A stretch of DNA of 64,000 nt, taken from CG2-30-68-42 sp037440385 (GTDB lineage: Bacteria; Pseudomonadota; Gammaproteobacteria; Burkholderiales; Rhodocyclaceae). Below, in pieces: positions 36,582 to 45,435 of this stretch. Made by a program: the position numbers and the translations under genes. Every line of letters begins with the position of its first letter. The stretch's first letter is position 1. Location: assembly GCA_037440385.1 (NCBI GenBank), contig JBBIUI010000003.1, positions 7,880 to 71,879 on the forward strand. Reading direction: 5' to 3'. The notes beneath the pieces were generated by a model. It had not been told where the DNA came from and did no database searches. It worked only from the letters and a program-made list of their open reading frames with translations.

Positions 36582-36729
36582 TCCGCGCCCCCGCGCACGC
36601 GCCGATACGCGGAATTGCGAGGGGTTGACCGCCCAGATCATCGTTCTGGCAGCGGATGTCGCCGTGCTATCATCGATTCGCGCCACGTAGCGTGATGGCT
36701 CTCCCGCGCCGATGGACCGAAAGGCAACC

Positions 36730-38574
36730 ATGACAGGCCGAACCGCTCTGCTCCCCGTCGCCCTGTTCGCTGCGCTGGCGGGCGGCTGTTCCAGCCTGCC
36801 CCCGCAGCAACCGGCGGCCGGACACCTTCGCGCCGAAAACCTGCCCGCACCCGCGGCGGGCATCCCGAAACCGGTGCGCCAGTCCGCCGCACTGCCCAGA
36901 CCGCGACCGGCACCGAAGGCGGAAACCTACAGCGTCGTCGTGAACGAGGTCCGGGTGCAGGATCTGCTGTTCGCGCTGGCACGCGATGCGAAGGTAAATG
37001 TCGATATCCATCCCGGCATCACCGGCACGGTGACGCTGAACGCGATCGACCAGACGCTGCCGCAACTGCTGCAGCGCATCGCGAAACAGGTCGACATGCG
37101 CTTCGAGCTCGACGGACCGAACCTCGTCGTGATGCCCGACACGCCGTTCCTGCGCACCTACAAGGTGGATTACGTGAACCTCGCGCGCGACATGAGCGGC
37201 ACCGTGTCCGTCAACACCCAGATCGGCTCGGCGGGCGGCACCGCCGCCGGCGCAACGGCACCGTCGGCAGGCGCGAACAGCTCGACGACCGAGGTCAAGA
37301 ACACCGCCCGCAACCGGTTCTGGGAATCGCTGGAAAGGAACATCAAGGATCTGCTGCGCGAAACCGACAAGATCCTGCCGGAGGGCTCGAGCGAGACGAC
37401 GGTCGAGCGCTCGGACGTCCAAAGCACGACCGGAACCGGCACCGCGCCGCCGGCCCCCGGCGCGAAGCGCACCGCCACCGCGACCGCGACGATCGCCGCG
37501 AGCCCGAATCCCGCCACGCTGGCCTCGGGCGCGACCACGGTGGTGCGCCGGAGCACGTTTCGCGAGGCCGCCTCGGTCATCGCGAACCCGGAGACCGGCA
37601 TCGTCACGGTGCGCGCCACGTCGCGCCAGCACGAGAAGGTGCAGGAGTTCCTCGACCACGTGCTCGCGGCTGCGCGCCGCCAGGTGCTGATCGAAGCGAC
37701 CATCGCGGAGGTGCAGCTCTCTCAGAACTACCAGCAGGGCATCGACTGGCAATACCTTCGCGATCGCGGCAGCCAGGTCGCGATCGGCCAGGGCGGCTCG
37801 ACCCAGAGCATCACGTCCTCCGGTGCGTTCCAGACGATCACCTCCGCGCTCGGGGCGAGCGTCGCGAACACCGTCTTCACGCTCGCCTTCCGCAACGGCG
37901 GCTTCAGCGCTGCGATCAAGCTGCTCGAATCCTTCGGCACGGTCAAGGTGCTCTCCAGCCCCAAGCTGTCGGTTCTGAACAACCAGACCGCGATCCTCAA
38001 GGTCACCAACAGCGTCGTGTATTTCAGCGTCAAGGCCGACACGACGACGACCCAGGGCGCGCAGACGACGGCCTTCACGACCACGCCGCAGTCGGTATCG
38101 GTCGGACTGGTGCTGACCGTCACCCCGCAGATCAGCGAGGCCGATGCCGTGCTGCTCAACGTGCGCCCGTCGATCTCGCGGGTGATCGCCTTCAAGAAGG
38201 ACCCGAATCCGGATCTGACGAAAAACAACGCGCCGGAGAATCTCGTGCCCGAGATCGAGACGCGCGAGATGGAATCCGTCATGCGCGTTTCCGACGGTGA
38301 GATCGCCGTGCTCGGCGGTCTGATGCAGGACGAGATCGACTATCGCAAGGACGCGGTGCCGGGCCTGTCCGGCCTGCCGGTCGTCGGCAATCTGTTCAGC
38401 CACCGCAACGACACCAATACGAAGACGGAGCTGGTGGTGTTCCTGCGGCCGGTCATCGTGCGTGACGCCAGCATCCGGGGCGATTACCGCTCGCTGCGCG
38501 GCAGCCTGCCGGACGCCGCCTTCTTCCGCAGCGACACCGCCGAAGCGCCGGCGCAGGGGAGCACCGGGCGGTGA
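36730..38574 (+). CDS. mshL: MSHA-type pilus secretin
   Basis: Outer-membrane secretin ring through which the pilus passes. 614 residues from ATG 36730, which has AAGG just upstream and gives a clean lipoprotein signal with lipobox LAGGC (Cys20); an ATG six codons earlier is the alternative. The N0-type domain is about 60-140 (EVRVQDLLFALARDAKVNVD). A Ser/Thr/Ala-rich insert with a Trp-containing helix (NRFWESLERNIKDLLRE) sits at about 165-270, as in MshL proteins. The secretin core ends with DAVPGLSGLPVVGNLFSHRN and KTELVVFLRPVIVRD. Its stop overlaps mshN by 4 bp. Confidence 0.93.
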   Translation: MTGRTALLPVALFAALAGGCSSLPPQQPAAGHLRAENLPAPAAGIPKPVRQSAALPRPRPAPKAETYSVVVNEVRVQDLLFALARDAKVNVDIHPGITGTVTLNAIDQTLPQLLQRIAKQVDMRFELDGPNLVVMPDTPFLRTYKVDYVNLARDMSGTVSVNTQIGSAGGTAAGATAPSAGANSSTTEVKNTARNRFWESLERNIKDLLRETDKILPEGSSETTVERSDVQSTTGTGTAPPAPGAKRTATATATIAASPNPATLASGATTVVRRSTFREAASVIANPETGIVTVRATSRQHEKVQEFLDHVLAAARRQVLIEATIAEVQLSQNYQQGIDWQYLRDRGSQVAIGQGGSTQSITSSGAFQTITSALGASVANTVFTLAFRNGGFSAAIKLLESFGTVKVLSSPKLSVLNNQTAILKVTNSVVYFSVKADTTTTQGAQTTAFTTTPQSVSVGLVLTVTPQISEADAVLLNVRPSISRVIAFKKDPNPDLTKNNAPENLVPEIETREMESVMRVSDGEIAVLGGLMQDEIDYRKDAVPGLSGLPVVGNLFSHRNDTNTKTELVVFLRPVIVRDASIRGDYRSLRGSLPDAAFFRSDTAEAPAQGSTGR

Positions 38575-39851
38575 GCCTGCTGATGGACGCGCTCAAGCGC
38601 GCAGAACGCGCAAGGCGCGAGACGGCGCACGGTGCGACGGCTGCGTCCGATCCCGCTCCCGCCGCCGAGCCGACACAGGAGCCGAGTTCCGGCGCGCCGG
38701 TCGAGGCGCGACCGCCGTCGGACATGGCCACGCGCCTGGAACTGCTCGAGGAGCGCCTCGAGCCCGGCGGCACGGCCGCGCATGTGCCGGACGACGGTGA
38801 GCTCGTGCGCGAGCGCGAAGCCGCGAGGAACCTGTTCGAGGCCAAACCGGCTCCCGCACGGCATGGCCTGTACTTCGGCATGGCGCTGCTCGCGCTCGCG
38901 GCGGCGGCAGCGCTCGCCGGCTACGTCTGGATCGAGACACGGCCGAATTCCGGCATCGGCTTGCCTGCGGCATTGCGAGCGCCGAAGCCGGAACCCATCG
39001 TCACGGCACCCCCGCGCGCGCCTGCGCCCGCCGCGACCCCGGCGGCACCGCCTGCGGCAGCGCTGCCACCGACTGCGGCGTCGGCCGATGCGACCGCACC
39101 GCCGAGCCCGGCGCCTGCGGCAACGGCGGCAGCGCGCGCTCAGGGGTTGCTCGCGGCGCGCCGGGCACCGCCCGACGGCGCGCAGGCGTCCGCCGACGAA
39201 GCCCCGCCGCAGGCGCGCGCCGCGCCCGCCGTACCCCGGCCCGCATCGCCGCGCATCGCGGTTCGCGTGACCACGGCGCATCCGCGCGTCAACCCCGATC
39301 TCGCGGCCGCGTACGCGCTGTACCAGTCGGGAGAGCTGGAGCGCGCCGGTGCGGCCTACCGGCAGGTGCTGCAATCGGAGCCGAACAACCGCGACGCGCT
39401 GCACGGGCTGGCGGCCATCGCGCTGCAAAACGGCGATGCGCAGACCGCGCAGGAATATCGCCTGCGCGCCCTCGAGGCCGACCCCACGGACGCCGCCGCG
39501 ATGGCCGCGCTGATCGAGCTTCACAGCGCGGCCGACCCGGTCCGGACCGAGAGCCGGCTGAAGACACTGATCGCGACCGCGCCGCATGCGGCCGCCGCGC
39601 ATTTCGCGCTCGGCAACCTGCATGCCGCGAACGGCCGCTGGGCGCAGGCACAGCAATCCTACTTCGCCGCCTACACGGCCGAGCCTGCGAATGCCGATTA
39701 TCGGTACAACCTCGCGGTCAGCCTGGACCAGTTGCGCCAGAGCGCGCTCGCACTGCGCTTCTATCGCGGTGCCCTCGAGGCTGCAGCGAACGGGCCGGCC
39801 GCCTTCGACCGTTCGCAGGTCGAGGCTCGCGTGCGCGAACTCCGGCAGTGA
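38571..39851 (+). CDS. mshN: MshN-like TPR protein of the MSHA pilus cluster
   Basis: 426 residues, GTG start (GTGA overlap with mshL). The N-terminus MSLLMDALKRAERARRE is typical for this group. A single membrane helix lies at about 100-120 (YFGMALLALAAAAALAGYVW), followed by a long Pro/Ala-rich periplasmic linker and a TPR region from about 240: YALYQSGELERAGAAYRQVL, NGDAQTAQEYRLRALEADPT and YNLAVSLDQLRQSALALRFY. It presumably scaffolds assembly in the periplasm. The name rests on position and layout rather than on strong motifs. Confidence 0.8.
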   Translation: MSLLMDALKRAERARRETAHGATAASDPAPAAEPTQEPSSGAPVEARPPSDMATRLELLEERLEPGGTAAHVPDDGELVREREAARNLFEAKPAPARHGLYFGMALLALAAAAALAGYVWIETRPNSGIGLPAALRAPKPEPIVTAPPRAPAPAATPAAPPAAALPPTAASADATAPPSPAPAATAAARAQGLLAARRAPPDGAQASADEAPPQARAAPAVPRPASPRIAVRVTTAHPRVNPDLAAAYALYQSGELERAGAAYRQVLQSEPNNRDALHGLAAIALQNGDAQTAQEYRLRALEADPTDAAAMAALIELHSAADPVRTESRLKTLIATAPHAAAAHFALGNLHAANGRWAQAQQSYFAAYTAEPANADYRYNLAVSLDQLRQSALALRFYRGALEAAANGPAAFDRSQVEARVRELRQ

Positions 39852-41587
39852 TGCGCACGGTGTCTTCCGGCCTGCCGAAGAAACCGCTGACGGAAAAGCG
39901 CCGTCCGCTCGGCCAGATCCTGCTCGCCCAGGGCGTGATCTCCGAGGACCAGTTGCGCATCGCGCTGCTCGAGCAGATGAAGTCGAACCAGCCGGTGGGC
40001 AAGCTGCTCGTCGCGCTGGGCTTCGTCTCGGAAGCGACGCTGCGCGACGCGCTCGGCAAGAGCCTGGGCAAGCGCAGCGTCGACCTGTCGAACGCGATGG
40101 TCGATGCCGGTGCGCTGCGCCTGGTGCCGCGCGAGGTGGCCAAGCGCCACCGCGTGCTCGCGCTCGACTTCGACCGGGAGCGGCACCGGCTGACGCTGGC
40201 GACCGCGGATGTCAATGACATCGTCGTCGTCGACAAGGTCCGCGCGCTGCTGCCCGAGGGCGTCGACGTCGAGACGGTCATCGCCGCCGAGTCCGAGATC
40301 CTGCGCGCGATCGACCAGTATTACGGCCACGAGCTGTCCATCGACGGCATCCTCAACGAGATCGAGACGGGCGAGGTCGACTACCGCTCGCTCGCGGCGT
40401 CGACGGACGAATACAGCCAGCCGGTCGTGCGCCTGATCAATGCGCTGATCACCGACGCGGTCAAGCGGGACGCCTCCGACCTGCATTTCGAGCCGGAGCA
40501 GAATTTCCTGCGCATCCGCTACCGCATCGACGGCATCCTTCGCCAGATCCGCGCGCTCCACAAGTCGTACTGGCCCGCGATGGCGGTGCGCATCAAGGTC
40601 GTCAGCGGCATGAACATCGCCGAGACCCGCGCGCCGCAGGACGGGCGGATCTCGCTGAACATCAGCGGACGGCCGGTCGACTTTCGGGTATCCGCGCAGC
40701 CCACCCTCCACGGCGAGAACATCGTGCTGCGCATCCTCGACCGGCAGAAGGGGCTGGTGCCGCTCGACCGGCTCGGGCTCGAGGAATCCCAGCTCGACCT
40801 GCTGAACCTGATGATCGCGCGCCCGGAAGGGTTGATCCTGGTGACCGGCCCGACCGGCAGCGGCAAGACCACGACGCTGTACTCGATCCTCAACCAGATC
40901 AACTCCGAGGCGATCAACGTGATGACCCTCGAGGATCCGGTGGAGTATCCGCTCGGCATGATCCGCCAGACCTCGATCGCCGATGCGCTGAAGCTCGACT
41001 TCGCCAACGGCGTGCGCTCGATGATGCGGCAGGATCCCGACGTCATCCTGGTCGGCGAGATCCGCGACGCCGACACCGCGCAGATGGCGTTTCGCGCCGC
41101 GATGACCGGCCACCAGGTCTATTCGACGCTGCATACGAATTCGGCGCTCGGCGCGCTGCCGCGGCTGGCCGACATCGGCATCCTCGCCGACATCATGGCC
41201 GGCAACATCATCGGCGTGATCGCGCAGCGGCTGGTGCGCAAGCTGTGCGTGCATTGCCGGCGTGCGTATGCGGCCGAGCCGCACGAGGCGAGGCTGCTCG
41301 GCGTCGCGCCCGGCGAGCCGGCCCCGCGCATCTATCGTGCGGTCGGCTGCGAGGCATGCGAATACCAGGGCTATCGCGGGCGCCAGGCGCTGATCGAAAT
41401 CCTGCGAATGGACGCCGATCTGGACGAGCTCGTCGCACGCCGGGCGACGCTGCGCGAGCTGCGCGCCGCCGCGAGCGCGAAGGGATTCCGGCCGCTCGCC
41501 GAAGACGGCCTGCGGCGCGTGCTCGACGGAACGACCTCGCTCGACGAGGTCGCACGCGTCGTCGATCTGACCGGACGCATGGCCTAG
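39851..41587 (+). CDS. mshE: MSHA pilus extension ATPase with c-di-GMP-type MshEN domain
   Basis: 578 residues. GspE/PilB-family ATPase that powers pilus polymerisation. The N-terminal MshEN region (about 17-110) has two copies of the c-di-GMP motif: RRPLGQILLAQGVISEDQLR followed by IALLEQ, and PVGKLLVALGFVSEATLRDAL. Walker A is TGPTGSGKTTTLYSIL (about 333), the Asp box TLEDPVEYPLGMIRQT, Walker B DPDVILVGEIRD and the His box STLHTNSALGALPRL. A zinc-type tetracysteine is in KLCVHC and GCEACEYQGYRGR. ATG 39851 overlaps the mshN stop (TGATG); a GTG one codon earlier is possible. Confidence 0.95.
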   Translation: MRTVSSGLPKKPLTEKRRPLGQILLAQGVISEDQLRIALLEQMKSNQPVGKLLVALGFVSEATLRDALGKSLGKRSVDLSNAMVDAGALRLVPREVAKRHRVLALDFDRERHRLTLATADVNDIVVVDKVRALLPEGVDVETVIAAESEILRAIDQYYGHELSIDGILNEIETGEVDYRSLAASTDEYSQPVVRLINALITDAVKRDASDLHFEPEQNFLRIRYRIDGILRQIRALHKSYWPAMAVRIKVVSGMNIAETRAPQDGRISLNISGRPVDFRVSAQPTLHGENIVLRILDRQKGLVPLDRLGLEESQLDLLNLMIARPEGLILVTGPTGSGKTTTLYSILNQINSEAINVMTLEDPVEYPLGMIRQTSIADALKLDFANGVRSMMRQDPDVILVGEIRDADTAQMAFRAAMTGHQVYSTLHTNSALGALPRLADIGILADIMAGNIIGVIAQRLVRKLCVHCRRAYAAEPHEARLLGVAPGEPAPRIYRAVGCEACEYQGYRGRQALIEILRMDADLDELVARRATLRELRAAASAKGFRPLAEDGLRRVLDGTTSLDEVARVVDLTGRMA

Positions 41588-41613
41588 CGCGCCGCGCGGG
41601 GCTGCCGACGACC

Positions 41614-42816
41614 GTGGCCGTGTACAGCTACAAGGCGATGGATCCGCGCGGCCGGATCGTGTCCGGCCAGATCGAGGCCGTCAACGCGGTCGACCTCGAG
41701 ATGCGCCTCAAGCGCATGAGTCTCGATTTCATCGACGGCGCACCGCGTTCGGGGCAAGCGTGGCATGCCGGCCGCGGCGTGCCGCGGCGCGAGCTGATCA
41801 ACTTCTGCTTCCATCTCGAGCAACTGGTGCATGCGGGCGTGCCCATCCTCGAAGGGCTCGCCGACCTGCGCGACTCGATCGCGCAACCGCGCCTGCGCGC
41901 GGTGGTCGCCGGCATCATCGAGAGCATCGGGGGCGGACGCACGCTGTCGCAGGCATTGGTCGAGGCGCCCGACGTGTTCGACCGGGTCTTCGTCAGTCTG
42001 GTGCGCGCCGGCGAGCAGACCGGCAGGCTGCCGGAGGTGCTGCGCAACCTGTCCGAATCGCTCAAGTGGGAGGACGAGCTCGCTTCCCACACGAAGAAGC
42101 TGGTCATCTACCCCGTGATCGTCGGCACCATCGTGCTCGCCGTCACCGCCTTCATGATGATCTACCTGGTGCCCCAGATGGCGAGCTTCTTCCGGATGAC
42201 CGGGCACGAGCTGCCGCCGCAGACGGTGCTGTTGATCGCGGTATCGAAGCTGTTCGTCGATCACTGGGCGGCGCTCGCCGGGGTGCCGATCCTGGCCGTG
42301 CTCGCGCTGCGCATGCTGATCCGCAACAACCCGCTCGCGCGCTACCGGTTCGATGCGTTCAAGCTGGCGCTGCCGGTCGCCGGCCCGATCCTGCGCAAGA
42401 TCATCCTGTCGCGCTTCGCCGGGGTGCTCGCGATGATGTATTCCGCCGGCATTCCGCTGATCGACGCCGTGCGCACGACCGAGGAGGTCGCAGGCAATGC
42501 CGTCATTCGCGCAGGGCTGCACCGCGCCGGCGAGCTGATGTCCGAGGGACACAACGTCACCGCGGCGTTCGATGCCACCGGGCTGTTCCCGCCGCTGGTG
42601 CTGCGCATGCTGCGGGTGGGCCAGAACACCGCCGCGCTCGATGCCGCGCTCGCCAACGTCGGCTATTTCTACAACCGCGACGTGCGCGAGGCGATCGAGA
42701 AGCTCCAGGCGGTGATCGAGCCCGGCCTGACGCTGGTGCTCGGCATGCTGCTGCTGTGGGTGATGCTCTCGGTGCTCGGGCCGGTCTACGACATCATCGC
42801 CCGCCTGAAATTCTGA
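41614..42816 (+). CDS. mshG: MSHA pilus platform protein (GspF/PilC family)
   Basis: 400 residues, standard for GspF-family inner-membrane platform proteins that couple the ATPase to pilin insertion. The start is GTG 41614 (VAVYSYKAMDPRGRIVSGQI), the canonical first strand. Two T2SSF domains are visible: FCFHLEQLVHAGVPILEGLA with EQTGRLPEVLRNLSESLKWE, and SRFAGVLAMMYSAGIPLIDA with GQNTAALDAALANVGYFYNR. Three membrane helices. It follows mshE by 26 bp. Confidence 0.93.
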   Translation: MAVYSYKAMDPRGRIVSGQIEAVNAVDLEMRLKRMSLDFIDGAPRSGQAWHAGRGVPRRELINFCFHLEQLVHAGVPILEGLADLRDSIAQPRLRAVVAGIIESIGGGRTLSQALVEAPDVFDRVFVSLVRAGEQTGRLPEVLRNLSESLKWEDELASHTKKLVIYPVIVGTIVLAVTAFMMIYLVPQMASFFRMTGHELPPQTVLLIAVSKLFVDHWAALAGVPILAVLALRMLIRNNPLARYRFDAFKLALPVAGPILRKIILSRFAGVLAMMYSAGIPLIDAVRTTEEVAGNAVIRAGLHRAGELMSEGHNVTAAFDATGLFPPLVLRMLRVGQNTAALDAALANVGYFYNRDVREAIEKLQAVIEPGLTLVLGMLLLWVMLSVLGPVYDIIARLKF

Positions 42817-42821
42817 CCGCC

Positions 42822-44372
42822 ATGGCCGCCGTGCGCCTGCTCCACCTCGATGCCGCGCGCCTGACCGCGTACCGGTGGGCCGGTTCGCATCCGGTGGAGG
42901 AAGGCCGCTACGCGAACGACCCGGGCGGATGGAAAGCCTTCCACGGCTATTCTCTGAGCCACCCGCGCAGCGTCTATCGGCTGCTCGCCGACATCCAGGA
43001 CGAAGGCTTCGGTTTCGAGTCGATTCCGTATGTCATGGGCGCCGACCGCAAGGCGCTGATCCGTCGCAAGCTCGGCCAGCATTTCCTCGGCACGCCGTTT
43101 ACCTGCGCGATCTCGCACGGGCGCGATCCGGCCGGGCGGCGCGACGAGCGCATGCTGTTTCTCGCGCTGACCCGCGCGCAACTGTTGGAGCCCTGGCTCG
43201 CCGCGCTGCGCGCCGCGCAGGCCCAGCTCGCCGGCATCTACTCGGCCCCGCTGGTGTGCCAGGCACTGGCCGGCGCGCTCAAGCTCGAACGCGCCGGCGA
43301 AGCGGTGCTGCTGGTCACCAGTGGAGCGTCGGGCGTGCGCCAGAGCTGTTTCGTCGAGGGCAGGCTGCGCTTCTCCCGCCTTTCGGCGCTCACCGGGGAC
43401 GGCGTTGCCGAACGGGCCCGCATCTGCGCCGAGGAACCCGCGAAGCTCTACCAGTATCTCGTCGGCCAGCGCATCCTCGCGCGCGGCACGCGCCTGCCGA
43501 CGATCGTGCTGTGCGATCCGTCCGAGCGCGCGATGCTCGCCGCGGCCTGCCCGAGCGCAGGCGAACTGGAGTTCGATTTCGCCAGCCTGCGCGCGGCCGA
43601 GTCGGCCTGCGGCCTGCGCGGCACGCACACGGGCGGATCGGCCGATTCGCTGTTGCTGCACCTGCTCGCAACCCGGCCGCCGAAAGTCCAGTTCGCACCC
43701 GAACCGGATCGCCACCTGTACCGCATCGGGCAGGTGCGATTCGCGATGCTCTCGGGCGCGGCGATCGTGCTCGCCGGCTGTGTGCTCGCCTCGGCCAAGC
43801 ACCTGTACGAGGCCCGGGCGGTGCGCGAGCAGGCACGCGCGGTGGTCCTGGAGGCCGGCGAGTATGCGGCCCGCCATCGCGCGATCCTGGACCGGCTGCC
43901 TCCCGTGCCGGCGGCGCTCGAGGATGTGCGCGCCGTGGTCGATCGCTACGAGGAAATCGAGCGGCGCTCGGCGCCGATCGAACCGATGCTGCGACACATC
44001 AGCCAAGCGCTGGAAGCGGTTCCGGAGATCGAGCTCGAACGCGTGGAATGGCAGCTGACGACCCGCCCGGAGGAGGCCGGCGCGAGCATCCCGGGGGCGG
44101 CGAATCGCGCGGCTGCGCGCGCCCAGGACCGCATGCTCGCCGTGGCCGTCGTGTCGGCCGCGATCGAGGCTGCGGCGCAGGGCGATCGCCGGCGCATCTT
44201 CGAAACGATCGAGGAATTCGCGGCGGCGTTCAGGCGTGACCCGGACGTGCAGGTGGGCATCGTGCAACGGCCCTTCGACATCGATCCGGGGCGCGCGCTC
44301 AAGAGCGCCGGTGGCGACGGCACGGGCGTCGCGCGCTTCGTGCTGCGCGTGAGCTACCCTGTGCGGCCATGA
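42822..44372 (+). CDS. MshI/GspL-like bitopic protein: cytoplasmic domain plus PilN-like periplasmic part
   Basis: 516 residues, start ATG 42822, 5 bp after mshG. The first 300 residues are cytoplasmic-looking and carry segments such as RMLFLALTRAQLLEPWLAAL and AVLLVTSGASGVRQSCFVEG that could belong to an actin-like (PilM/GspL) fold. One membrane helix lies at about 307-328 (RFAMLSGAAIVLAGCVLASA), followed by a helical and beta periplasmic part with EPMLRHISQALEAVPEIELE. That makes one chain do the work of PilM plus PilN, as in GspL. The assignment rests on layout and position between mshG and a PilO-like gene; no catalytic motif is visible. Confidence 0.7.
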   Translation: MAAVRLLHLDAARLTAYRWAGSHPVEEGRYANDPGGWKAFHGYSLSHPRSVYRLLADIQDEGFGFESIPYVMGADRKALIRRKLGQHFLGTPFTCAISHGRDPAGRRDERMLFLALTRAQLLEPWLAALRAAQAQLAGIYSAPLVCQALAGALKLERAGEAVLLVTSGASGVRQSCFVEGRLRFSRLSALTGDGVAERARICAEEPAKLYQYLVGQRILARGTRLPTIVLCDPSERAMLAAACPSAGELEFDFASLRAAESACGLRGTHTGGSADSLLLHLLATRPPKVQFAPEPDRHLYRIGQVRFAMLSGAAIVLAGCVLASAKHLYEARAVREQARAVVLEAGEYAARHRAILDRLPPVPAALEDVRAVVDRYEEIERRSAPIEPMLRHISQALEAVPEIELERVEWQLTTRPEEAGASIPGAANRAAARAQDRMLAVAVVSAAIEAAAQGDRRRIFETIEEFAAAFRRDPDVQVGIVQRPFDIDPGRALKSAGGDGTGVARFVLRVSYPVRP

Positions 44373-44974
44373 ACGTCACGCACGAGGACGTGCTGCGACT
44401 GCGCACCGGTGCGGTGCTGGCGATCGCGATCGTGCTGGCCGGCGTGTCGCTGGTGCTGCTCACCAGCCGCTGGCACCGCGCCGAAGACGACGCCGCGCGC
44501 CGGGCGGTAGCCGCGCGAGATGCGATGCGCGCGAGCCTGGTCCGTGCACACCGCGAACAGGACGAACTCACCCGCAAGATCGAGCGCTTCAACCGCCTCG
44601 CGGCCGCGGGGCGGATCGGAGAGGAGCGCCGGCTGGACTGGGCGGAACGGATCAGGGCGATCGAGACCGCGCGCAGGCTCGATCCGGTGCGCTACGAGAT
44701 CGCGCCGCGCCGGCCGCTCGATCCGGCGCTGTCGGCGGCGACGGGCGGGCATTTCGAATTCCTCGCCAGCAGCATGCGCATCGAGATGCGGCTGCTGCAC
44801 GAGGGGGATCTGATCGCGCTGCTCGACGACCTGCAGGGCTCGGTGACCGCACTGGTACGCCCGCGCGCCTGCACGATCGAGCGGCTCGCATGGCAAGGCG
44901 AACCGGCCGGCCGCGCCACGCTGAAGGCGCAATGCACGATGGACTGGATCACGATCCGCGAGGGGGCACGCTGA
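44369..44974 (+). CDS. MshJ/PilO-like inner-membrane alignment protein
   Basis: 201 residues. One N-terminal membrane helix at about 12-34 (TGAVLAIAIVLAGVSLVLLT), a coiled coil to about 75 (RAHREQDELTRKIERFNRL), and a globular periplasmic domain. This is the layout of PilO/GspM proteins that dimerise with PilN/GspL. It overlaps the upstream gene by 4 bp and the downstream one by 1 bp, so the three are translationally coupled. Sequence motifs are weak; position is the main evidence for the name. Confidence 0.65.
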   Translation: MNVTHEDVLRLRTGAVLAIAIVLAGVSLVLLTSRWHRAEDDAARRAVAARDAMRASLVRAHREQDELTRKIERFNRLAAAGRIGEERRLDWAERIRAIETARRLDPVRYEIAPRRPLDPALSAATGGHFEFLASSMRIEMRLLHEGDLIALLDDLQGSVTALVRPRACTIERLAWQGEPAGRATLKAQCTMDWITIREGAR

Positions 44975-45435
44975 TGCGGCCGGACCTGCGCAGCACAGCC
45001 GGGCGGCGCCGCGCGGCGCTGCGGCTCGTCGCGCTCGTGGCGGGTGTGCCGATCGCCGCGTCGGCGGCAGGCGAGCCGCTCGGCAGGCTGTTCTTCACGC
45101 CGCAGGAACGCGCCCGGCTCGAACGGCAGAGAGGGGCGGACTCGCCCGGCGATGCGGCCGCGCGACCCTCCTCGGTTCGCGTCGGCGGCGTGGTCGCGCG
45201 CTCCGGCGGGCGCAATACCGTATGGCTGAACGGCACCGCGCTCGACGCCGCGGGTCACGACCGCCCGGTCGAGCTGCGACCGAACTCGCCCGCGACGGTG
45301 GTGGTACGCGTCGAGCCGGGCAGGACGGCCCGACTGAAGGTCGGCGAGTCGATCGACCTGCCGGGCGGCGACAAGCACGACGCGCTCGGCGGGGGGCGGG
45401 TCGTCGTCTCCGCACCGGCCAGGACGTCGAAATGA
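44974..45435 (+). CDS. MshK-like small periplasmic protein
   Basis: 153 residues with an N-terminal signal (RLVALVAGVPIAASAAGEPL). The segment LGRLFFTPQERARLERQRG is a recognisable hallmark of small exported proteins in betaproteobacterial pilus/secretion clusters. It is followed by a predicted beta-rich part with RVGGVVARSGGRNTVWLNGT and RLKVGESIDLPGG, reminiscent of PilP/GspC homology-region domains. A role linking the inner-membrane complex to the secretin is likely, by analogy with PilP. Overlaps both neighbours by 1-4 bp. Confidence 0.65.
   Translation: MRPDLRSTAGRRRAALRLVALVAGVPIAASAAGEPLGRLFFTPQERARLERQRGADSPGDAAARPSSVRVGGVVARSGGRNTVWLNGTALDAAGHDRPVELRPNSPATVVVRVEPGRTARLKVGESIDLPGGDKHDALGGGRVVVSAPARTSK

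Noticed and set aside
36643..36662. Sigma-54 promoter before mshL (TGGCA followed by GCGGATGTCGC)
   Set aside because: The GG-to-GC distance is 11 rather than 10 bp, and sigma-54 spacing is strict.
33615..36863. 1082-codon minus-strand ORF antisense to the response regulator and ExeA-like genes
   Set aside because: Both plus-strand genes show complete domain motifs. The antisense frame is long only because stop codons are rare at this GC content.
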